63,890 nt of DNA from an uncultured bacterium (lineage in GTDB: Bacteria > Bacillota > Clostridia > Oscillospirales > CAG-272). Location of the stretch: the NCBI GenBank assembly GCA_949282345.1, contig CASDOQ010000050.1, forward strand, positions 1 through 63,890, written 5' to 3'. The notes under the pieces were generated by a model, which saw nothing but the letters and a program-made list of their open reading frames with translations, ran no database searches and was not told the origin of the DNA. A program made the position numbers and the translations under genes. Position 1 is the first letter of the stretch. The number at the start of each line of letters is the position of its first letter. This document shows, one piece after another, positions 58,133-63,890 of the stretch.

Positions 58133-58963
58133 TCAGCCGCAGAGAGCCGTCCCGATCGCCGTGGCAAACCGCGCCATTTCCGGGATAATGAAATTCACCT
58201 GAAAGAGAGAGGACAGCCGGGGAAAGAACTCGCGCGCATAGGAAGTCTCGGCGAGATTCCCGGTCAGCACGATATCCTTCACCGCGCGCGACCGGGCGGC
58301 AAAGATCGACACCATCCCTACCGTCTCGTAGACCATGTTGAGCAGTCCGGCTGCCACGTCCTCACGCGAGGCCATATCGCTCATCTTGCCGAAGTTGGAA
58401 GCCGTCAGATCCATCGGGACCGAAGAAGCGATCCCTTCCCGGCTCATATCGGAGATGCGCAGGTCGATATTCCGCAGATCGCCCCCCTCCGCCAGGGTCA
58501 GAAGATGGTCGAGGCTCTCGATATGCAGCATTTTTTTGGCAAGACCGAGCAGGGTGCCGCCGCCGACGCCGGTACCGCCGAGATATTCCATTTCCTTCCC
58601 CTCCTCGGCGTATACCATCGCCGTCCCGGTACCGAGCGAGACGGTGATCGCCCGCGAAAGACCCGAAAGGTAAAGACCGCCGAGCCCCGTCCCCCGGAAC
58701 TCCTGCACCCGTCCGCAGGGAAGATCGTAGATCGGTTTTTCAAAATAGGAAGCCCCCACGCCGGTGGTCATCACCCGCTTGATCATCGGGAGCGAAAGAT
58801 CGTTTTCCGAAAGGAATTTTCCGAAAGCACCGTACATCGACGTCATGGGATCGGCGGCGCTGACGAAAAGCGGAGACAGCAAACGCCGCTCCCCTGCCTC
58901 TTCCGCAAAGCCCACGATCTTCGTGGTGCTGCCCCCGATATCTATGCCCAAAACAACCGACAT
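58133..58963 (-). CDS. coaW: Type II pantothenate kinase
   Basis: A 276-residue ASKHA-fold kinase for the first step of coenzyme A synthesis. It has LGIDIGGSTTKIVGF (phosphate loop), MTTGVGASYFEKP, VSLGTGTAMVYAEEG and GGTGVGGGTLLGLAKKM, ending with DIVLTGNLAET. This pattern is that of the staphylococcal CoaW type, which usually resists feedback by CoA. GGAGCG precedes ATG 58963. It is a single-gene transcript. Confidence 0.9.
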   Translation of the reverse strand: MSVVLGIDIGGSTTKIVGFAEEAGERRLLSPLFVSAADPMTSMYGAFGKFLSENDLSLPMIKRVMTTGVGASYFEKPIYDLPCGRVQEFRGTGLGGLYLSGLSRAITVSLGTGTAMVYAEEGKEMEYLGGTGVGGGTLLGLAKKMLHIESLDHLLTLAEGGDLRNIDLRISDMSREGIASSVPMDLTASNFGKMSDMASREDVAAGLLNMVYETVGMVSIFAARSRAVKDIVLTGNLAETSYAREFFPRLSSLFQVNFIIPEMARFATAIGTALCG

Positions 58964-59008
58964 GAAACGCTCCGTTCTTCCGCATTCCGATGCGGAGTCT
59001 TTTTTCGT

Positions 59009-59037
59009 ATTGTAGCACAACGCGGCAGAAAAAGCAA
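59009..59037 (-). promoter_or_regulatory. Promoter of coaW
   Basis: Minus strand -35 TTGCTT (59037-59032), 17-base spacer, -10 TACAAT (59014-59009). Confidence 0.7.
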
Positions 59038-59119
59038 GAAGTCCGCATAAAATCCGCATAAAAAAGGAGAAAGCCGACCATACTTCCGTCAGGCTTGAAA
59101 TGCCGGAAAGGGTATTGTT

Positions 59120-59248
59120 ATGGAAAACAAGAATCAGAACAAAAATCAGAATCAGAACAAAAACCAGAACCAGAATCAGAAGAACGAAAACCGCAAAGAA
59201 AATAACGCTCCCGAAGACCGCGAGGAGAGCGACCGCTCCGAAAACTGA
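59120..59248 (+). CDS. Small Asn/Gln/Lys-rich protein (42 residues)
   Basis: ATG 59120 follows GGAAAGGGTATTGTT. The 42 residues start MENKNQNKNQNQNKNQNQ and turn acidic at the end (NNAPEDREESDRSEN). No membrane segment, cysteine or known domain is present. It is bounded by the divergent coaW gene and by a strong terminator 43 bases downstream, which makes a real transcript plausible. Short Asn/Gln-rich proteins are common among small spore proteins, so a role in spores is a reasonable guess and nothing more. Confidence 0.6.
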   Translation: MENKNQNKNQNQNKNQNQNQKNENRKENNAPEDREESDRSEN

Positions 59249-59290
59249 GCCGGATCTCCGCCGTTCTCACGCCGGCCGGACGGCCGGAAA

Positions 59291-59326
59291 ACGGCCGGTG
59301 AGCATTCCGCTTACCGGCCGTTTTTT
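59291..59326 (+). terminator. Terminator of the small Asn/Gln-rich gene
   Basis: ACGGCCGGTGAGC (59291-59303) pairs with GCTTACCGGCCGT (59309-59321) and T6 follows. Confidence 0.92.
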
Positions 59327-59330
59327 CTTT

Positions 59331-59362
59331 CGGAAACGCCGACGCTTCGCCGGCGTTTCTAT
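59331..59362 (-). terminator. Terminator-like hairpin after the malic enzyme gene
   Basis: AAACGCCG pairs with CGGCGTTT around ACGCTTCGC; on the minus strand it lies about 30 bases past the stop codon. Confidence 0.6.
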
Positions 59363-59389
59363 TCTGTAAAGTTTTCTTTGCGTTTTTAC

Positions 59390-60541
59390 TTACTTCTTCG
59401 GCGCGGCGTTTTTGACGGCTTCGGCCACGGCCCTGTGGGCGCGCCGGTCAACCGCCTTCGGCAGAATATAGGTTGCCGAGAGTTCCTCGGGGGAGACAGT
59501 GGCGGCAATGCCCATCGAGGCGGCCATCATCATCTCGTCGGTGATCGTTGCGGCGTGCGCGTCGAAGGTTCCGCGGAAGATCCCCGGGAAGACCAGCACG
59601 TTGTTGATCTGGTTGGGGTACTTACTGCTTCCGGTTCCGACGACTGCGGCGCCGGCGGCCAGCGCGCGCTCGGGCGTGATCTCGGGGATCGGATTGGCGC
59701 AGGCAAAAACGATCGGGCGATCGGCCATCGATCTCACCATCTCTTCATTGACGAGGTTGCCGACCGATACGCCGATAAACACGTCGGCCCCCTTCATCGC
59801 ATCGGCCAGTTTTCCGTGGCGGTCGGTCTTGTTGGTGATCCTGGCGATCTCTTCGTGCGCCCGGTTTTCATAGGTTTCATCGCGTACAAGGATCCCGCAC
59901 TTATCGACCATGATCACGTCAGAAACGCCGAGTTTCAGGAGGAACTTTCCGATCGTGATGCCCGCGGCGCCGGCGCCGTTGATGACCACCCGCATATCGG
60001 AGAGCTGCTTTCCGACGACCTTGGCGGCATTGAGGAGGGCGGCCCCCATGACGATGGCCGTACCGTGCTGGTCATCATGAAAGACCGGGATCTCGAGCTC
60101 TTTTTTCAGCCGAGTCTCGATCTCGAAGCAACGGGGGGCCGAGATATCTTCCAGGTTGATCCCGCCGAAGTTGCCCTGCAGACATTTGACGATGCGGATG
60201 ATCTCCTCGGTATCGGTCGTGCGCAGGCAGAGCGGAACGGCATCAATGCCGCCAAAGGCCTTGAAAAGCGCGCATTTGCCCTCCATGACCGGCATACCGG
60301 CCTCCGGGCCGATATTCCCGAGCCCGAGGATCGCCGTCCCGTCGGTAATGACCGCCACGGCGTTGGCTCTCCCGGTCAGCGTGAAACTGAGCGAGGGGTC
60401 GCGCTGGATCTCGAGGCATACGTCGGCCACGCCGGGGGTATAGGCAATGGCCAGTTCCTCGGAAGTCTCCACGGGGCATTTCACCCGCGTTTCCACCTTT
60501 CCGTGCCATTCTCTGTGCTTATCGATCGCCAACTGATTCAT
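59390..60541 (-). CDS. NAD(P)-dependent malic enzyme
   Basis: A 383-residue short-type malic enzyme: malate to pyruvate and CO2. It has IAYTPGVADVCLEI with the catalytic tyrosine, TDGTAILGLGNIGPEAGMPV, the lysine in MEGKCALFKAFGG, FHDDQHGTAIV with the metal aspartates and INGAGAAGITIGKFLL (cofactor loop). The length matches the single-domain bacterial form without a phosphotransacetylase extension. It has its own promoter at 60646-60674. Confidence 0.96.
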   Translation of the reverse strand: MNQLAIDKHREWHGKVETRVKCPVETSEELAIAYTPGVADVCLEIQRDPSLSFTLTGRANAVAVITDGTAILGLGNIGPEAGMPVMEGKCALFKAFGGIDAVPLCLRTTDTEEIIRIVKCLQGNFGGINLEDISAPRCFEIETRLKKELEIPVFHDDQHGTAIVMGAALLNAAKVVGKQLSDMRVVINGAGAAGITIGKFLLKLGVSDVIMVDKCGILVRDETYENRAHEEIARITNKTDRHGKLADAMKGADVFIGVSVGNLVNEEMVRSMADRPIVFACANPIPEITPERALAAGAAVVGTGSSKYPNQINNVLVFPGIFRGTFDAHAATITDEMMMAASMGIAATVSPEELSATYILPKAVDRRAHRAVAEAVKNAAPKK

Positions 60542-60645
60542 GGTCTTTTCCTCCAGATATCATAAGATTTCGCCTCCTGCCGGGGCAAAGCCCCGCTTGG
60601 CGCGGATCGTCCCGGAAAACGGCGGAGGGCGCTTTTTACCCTCTC

Positions 60646-60674
60646 AGTATACCTCCGGCCGGGAGAAAAGTCAA
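60646..60674 (-). promoter_or_regulatory. Promoter of the malic enzyme gene
   Basis: Minus strand -35 TTGACT (60674-60669), 17-base spacer, -10 TATACT (60651-60646). Confidence 0.75.
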
Positions 60675-60803
60675 GCCTTTCCGCCCTGCCGGTTCCGGCG
60701 CTTTTCAAACGTGAAGCCCCGGCAACAGACCGCATGACGACAGAAGAGCCGCCGAGCGGATCTTTCGTGCTTTCCGCTCGACTATCGCGCGGTTTTTGGT
60801 ACT

Positions 60804-60841
60804 AAAAAGGCATACAACCCGCATGCAGGTTGTATGCCTTG
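60804..60841 (-). terminator. Terminator of the right-hand polysaccharide operon
   Basis: AAGGCATACAACC (60808-60820) pairs with GGTTGTATGCCTT (60828-60840); on the minus strand TTTTTAG follows. Confidence 0.9.
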
Positions 60842-60929
60842 ATCAAATAGTTTGTGATGCCACTTTCCCGTGAAAAAGAGACGATCTTCCGATTGAAAAG
60901 CAAAATCCCCCATGAACGCGGCTTTTCTA

Positions 60930-62255
60930 TTACAATCTCCAATAGGTAAATCCGCTGTTTTCAAGATCGGCGACCGAATAAAGTCCCTTTACATCAATCA
61001 GCACCTTTTCATTTTGAGGAATATCCTTAAACATTCCGCTCAGTTTATCGAGGCCAAGTTGCTTGAATTCATTGTGTGCGACCGCCAGAATGATGCAATC
61101 TGCGTCTGTGGCTGCATTCATCGGGCTGAGTTCAATGTGATACTCATGCTTCGCATCGCGTTCGCTCGCCCAGGGATCGATCACGACGGGCTTTATTCCG
61201 TATTCCGTCAACCTGTTATACACATCGGCAACTTTGGAGTTTCTGGTATCGGGGCAATTTTCCTTGAACGTCAATCCGAGAATGACAACTTTCGACTTTG
61301 CGGGAGCCTTGCCTACCTTTATCATCTGTTTGATTGCCGCATCCGCAACAAAATTCCCCATACTGTCATTCACGATACGACCGTTGAGGATAATCTGACT
61401 ATGATAGCCGAGCTTTTCGGCTTCATAAGTGAAATAATAAGGATCCACGCCGATACAATGTCCGCCGACAAGCCCGGGACGGAAACCAAGTGCATTCCAC
61501 TTCGTATTCATTCCCTCTACTACTTCATTGGTATCAATGCCCATCCGGTCAAAGACCATGGCAAGCTCGTTCATAAAGGCAATATTGATATCGCGCTGGC
61601 TGTTCTCCACGACCTTGACTGCTTCCGCAGTCTTGATGTTGGAAACAGGATAGGTGCCGACCTGAATCACAAGATCATATACCGCCTTGATTTCTTCCAG
61701 CGCTTCCGCATCACAGCCCGAGACGATCTTCCTGATATTTTCAAGTCTGTGCACCTTGTCACCGGGATTGATCCTTTCCGGTGAATAACCGATTTTAAAA
61801 TCAACGCCGCACTTAAGGCCCGACTCGCGTTCAATGATAGGTAAGCAAACATCTTCGGTAACGCCGGGATAAACCGTAGATTCAAATACAACAATAGAGC
61901 CTTTGGTAAGATTTCTTCCGACAATCTCACTGGCACCGATGACAGGGGTAAGGTCCGGGGTATGGTCCTGGTTTACCGGCGTCGGAACGGCAACAATATG
62001 GAACTTGGCTTCACGCAGTTTGGTTTCATCACTGGTGAAATGCACCGTCGTGTTTTTGATTACCTCATCGCCAACCTCTTTGGTCGGATCAACACCTGAT
62101 CGGTATAACTCGATCTTCTCTCTGTTAAGGTCAAAGCCTACGACTTTTACCCCTGCATTCGCAAAAGCGACCGCGATGGGCATCCCGACGTAGCCAAGAC
62201 CGATGAGGGAAAGCGCTTCTTCTCCGGATTTGATCTTATGAAATAAAGTCTTCAT
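60930..62255 (-). CDS. UDP-N-acetylhexosamine 6-dehydrogenase (WbpO/TviB-like)
   Basis: A 441-residue nucleotide-sugar dehydrogenase oxidising a UDP-sugar to its uronic acid. It has LIGLGYVGMPIAVAFANAG (NAD loop), FESTVYPGVTED, YSPERINPGDKVHRLENIRK, the catalytic Cys267 in VGGHCIGVDPYY and GLTFKENCPDTRNSKV. The SPERINPGD segment is characteristic of the TviB/WbpO group acting on UDP-GlcNAc or UDP-GalNAc rather than UDP-glucose. The product would be a capsule or exopolysaccharide building block. Codon use is clearly more AT-rich than in the central window. Confidence 0.9.
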   Translation of the reverse strand: MKTLFHKIKSGEEALSLIGLGYVGMPIAVAFANAGVKVVGFDLNREKIELYRSGVDPTKEVGDEVIKNTTVHFTSDETKLREAKFHIVAVPTPVNQDHTPDLTPVIGASEIVGRNLTKGSIVVFESTVYPGVTEDVCLPIIERESGLKCGVDFKIGYSPERINPGDKVHRLENIRKIVSGCDAEALEEIKAVYDLVIQVGTYPVSNIKTAEAVKVVENSQRDINIAFMNELAMVFDRMGIDTNEVVEGMNTKWNALGFRPGLVGGHCIGVDPYYFTYEAEKLGYHSQIILNGRIVNDSMGNFVADAAIKQMIKVGKAPAKSKVVILGLTFKENCPDTRNSKVADVYNRLTEYGIKPVVIDPWASERDAKHEYHIELSPMNAATDADCIILAVAHNEFKQLGLDKLSGMFKDIPQNEKVLIDVKGLYSVADLENSGFTYWRL

Positions 62256-62291
62256 TTTTCTTTTTCCTGTCTTATAATTTTATTGCGTGCA

Positions 62292-63302
62292 TTATATCTT
62301 TGGGGCGCTGTATTTGGTTTTATATTTCTTTGAAAACAAACTGGAAAGGCCGCATAGAGAACCGATCCCGTAAGATATATGGAACAAGGGGAACAAATAC
62401 ATCAAACGGAAAAACTCTATGCTCCTTTTGGCTTTCTTTAATGAAAATACCGTATCAAGCGACAGATACAGCAGCAATTCAAGCGCTAACAACCATCGTG
62501 CCGGCGCAAAGAAAACGCTTCCTATCCCCAGCACCAACAGCGAAAGGACTAAAGCCAACGGGACAAAATGCCTGATCCCCATCGAACCGGGGCACAACTT
62601 CATGGTGATGACATTCCATCGCCCGTTCAGTCTTGCCATGTTCGCAATCCCTTTTACTGTATCCCGGCAGTAATAAGATAAGTGAATATCCTTGGACATA
62701 TAGATTTTCCCGCCGTTTTTACGGATACGGAAATTCATTTCATTATCCTGGTTTCTTGTCAGACGCTCGTCATATCCGCCGTATTTTGAAAAAACTTCAC
62801 GACGGAAAGCGCCGAACGGAACCGTGTCCACATATCCGCTTGCGCCATTCGTTCTGAATTGGGAATTGCCAACCCCGAATTTCGATGATAGCATCAAAGC
62901 GATTGCCTGACCCATTTCTCCTCTGGCTTTTGTTTCGGCTACCCCGCCGACATTGTCAGCGTCGGTCGTGTCGAGGAAATATACACACTTGCTTATATAA
63001 TCAGCCGCATATTCCGCATGGGCGTCTAACCGAACAATATACTTCCCCCGTGACGCGGCGATTCCGATATTCATCGCATAAGGCACGGTCTTATGAATAT
63101 TCTCTGAAACCCTGATCAGATCGGGAAATTTTTGTTGATATGCAAGGAGAATTTCTTTTGTTTTATCGGCAGAGCCTCCGTCAACAAAAATCCATTCCAT
63201 TTTTTCCTGAGGATAGTCCTGCGTAAGCAACGATTCAATACAAGAACCGATATATTTTTCTTCATTGAACACCGGCATCACAACCGATACTGTGATTTCC
63301 AT
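62292..63302 (-). CDS. GT2 glycosyltransferase with C-terminal membrane segments (ExoA-like)
   Basis: A 336-residue GT-A enzyme. VSVVMPVFNEEKYIGSCIES opens the fold; FVDGGSADKTKEIL and YIVRLDAHAEY (DxD-like metal motif) follow, then PFGAFRREVFSKYGGYDERL and the acceptor-side RNQDNEMNFRIRKNGG. From about residue 240, three to four hydrophobic helices anchor it in the membrane. The pattern resembles ExoA of succinoglycan synthesis. GGAGA lies directly before ATG 63302. It is the first gene of a two-gene operon with the dehydrogenase. Confidence 0.9.
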   Translation of the reverse strand: MEITVSVVMPVFNEEKYIGSCIESLLTQDYPQEKMEWIFVDGGSADKTKEILLAYQQKFPDLIRVSENIHKTVPYAMNIGIAASRGKYIVRLDAHAEYAADYISKCVYFLDTTDADNVGGVAETKARGEMGQAIALMLSSKFGVGNSQFRTNGASGYVDTVPFGAFRREVFSKYGGYDERLTRNQDNEMNFRIRKNGGKIYMSKDIHLSYYCRDTVKGIANMARLNGRWNVITMKLCPGSMGIRHFVPLALVLSLLVLGIGSVFFAPARWLLALELLLYLSLDTVFSLKKAKRSIEFFRLMYLFPLFHISYGIGSLCGLSSLFSKKYKTKYSAPKI

Positions 63303-63890
63303 TCTCCATCAACCTCTTCTTCTACGGTCAGATCGCAACAGAATCCCCCGGTATTCTTTCCCCGACACCGCAGATCGTCATAAACAACCTGCGGATATCG
63401 CCCCGGAAGCGGAACTTTCCCGGTATGATATTGATCAAGCGTATTTATATAATAGTATGAAACCGTCATTTTGTCAAGTAGAAAAGGCCGGGAAAATCGG
63501 TTCGCTTTGCAGAATCTTCGATGAGGGGGGACAGATTTTCACAAAGACTTGTCAAGGCGGAGAGCATAAATCTTTCACCGGGTAAAGGTTAAAAAGCGTT
63601 CCCGCTCTTTTGATATGCACGCCTTTTTCCGACACCCCAAAATGCGGCATTTGATATAGAGTAACCCGCCGATAGAAACCGATAGAAAGATACATTTCGG
63701 TTGCGACACAATTTTATGGACACTCATTAAATAATGGTATTAGCAGCAGAAAATAAGGGGCTGAGTCAAATTGATTTTTTGGCTCAGCCTTATGTTATGG
63801 ATTAACAAAAACACTCGCCGTTCTTTTGGAATAACGAGTGTTTCTTTATGCAAGGTGCCAGTTATTTGGAATTAATTCCCAAATTTGACT
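63303..63890. other. AT-rich right edge without a supported gene
   Basis: Holds the glycosyltransferase promoter (63449-63477) and its 145-base leader. Further right are two hairpins: GGCTGAG...CTCAGCC (about 63760-63790) and ACACTCG...CGAGTGT followed by TTTCTTT (about 63817-63846). The sequence is markedly AT-rich; a gene may begin beyond the window. Confidence 0.55.
63449..63477 (-). promoter_or_regulatory. Promoter of the right-hand polysaccharide operon
   Basis: Minus strand -35 TTGACA (63477-63472), 17-base spacer, -10 TATTAT (63454-63449). Confidence 0.75.

Larger units (their letters stand above)
60542..60929. other. Intergenic region between malic enzyme and the sugar dehydrogenase gene
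   Basis: Carries the malic enzyme promoter (60646-60674) and the terminator of the right-hand operon (60804-60841). No further gene is seen. GC content drops towards the right from about 60780 onwards. Confidence 0.6.

Noticed and set aside
63278-63469. 63-codon minus-strand frame upstream of the right-hand glycosyltransferase
   Set aside because: Its ATG lies between the -35 and -10 boxes of the operon promoter, so the transcript would start after it; its end overlaps the glycosyltransferase start.

Overview
The window reads as a chromosomal segment of a GC-rich, endospore-forming Firmicute, most likely an uncultured gut Clostridia lineage. The basis is gene content: spoIVB, an M23 protein of SpoIIQ type, a DUF3794/LysM protein of SipL type, hprK, a Gram-positive rimP-nusA-ylxR-ylxQ-infB cluster, and typical AGGAG ribosome sites with sigma-A promoters (TTGACA-17-TATAAT). 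No rRNA genes, CRISPR arrays or intact transposases were seen. Two tRNA genes are present (Glu-CTC, Lys-CTT).

Layout. 1-6889: a cell-surface polysaccharide operon with a rhamnosyltransferase-like GT2 cut by the window edge, a Wzy/O-antigen-ligase-like protein, rmlA, rmlD, a Wzx-like flippase, rmlC and rmlB. 7218-7796: a divergent TetR regulator. 8525-17963: a tightly packed aromatic amino acid operon with nearly the whole shikimate pathway plus both branches to Phe and Tyr: aminotransferase, pheA, aroB, aroC, an aroE-aroK fusion, aroQ, aroA, tyrA and an AroG-type DAHP synthase. It has one clear promoter and a 19-bp perfect palindrome just after it. 18052-18409 is a non-coding element with 35-bp imperfect terminal inverted repeats. 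18845-26238: housekeeping and envelope genes (DUF4097 lipoprotein, ppa, hprK, a PPIase-like lipoprotein, spoIVB, gap), followed by a TagA/WecG-like glycosyltransferase.

27369-30983: tRNA-Glu followed by a lower-GC copper-resistance island. It holds csoR and a CopA ATPase carrying a C-terminal CopZ-like domain that has its own internal ribosome site. A 14-bp direct repeat derived from the tRNA-Glu terminator flanks the island, and a dehydrogenase remnant lies inside it.

30984-45617: an accessory carbohydrate region. It contains a metal-dependent hydrolase, a decayed AraC regulator, a GH127 beta-L-arabinofuranosidase-like enzyme, a beta-propeller protein resembling oligogalacturonate lyases, a GH28 protein lacking the usual catalytic-loop histidine, an Ldh-family dehydrogenase, a truncated DeoR regulator, an HSL-type esterase, a sugar isomerase, two Gfo/Idh/MocA oxidoreductases and an AraC regulator. 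Together these suggest breakdown of arabinose-decorated pectic glycans and further metabolism of the released sugars. The DUF3794 sporulation protein sits in the middle, behind a sigma-E-like promoter.

45840-60541: mostly core genes (SpoIIQ-like protein, AlkD-like protein, Nif3-like protein, MscS, SNF transporter, hypoxanthine-DNA glycosylase, infB cluster, type II pantothenate kinase, malic enzyme), plus a broken GH-like gene, an AT-rich repeat beside tRNA-Lys and a 42-residue Asn/Gln-rich protein gene. 60930-63302: a lower-GC pair of polysaccharide genes (UDP-N-acetylhexosamine dehydrogenase and a membrane-anchored GT2) that continues into an AT-rich non-coding edge.
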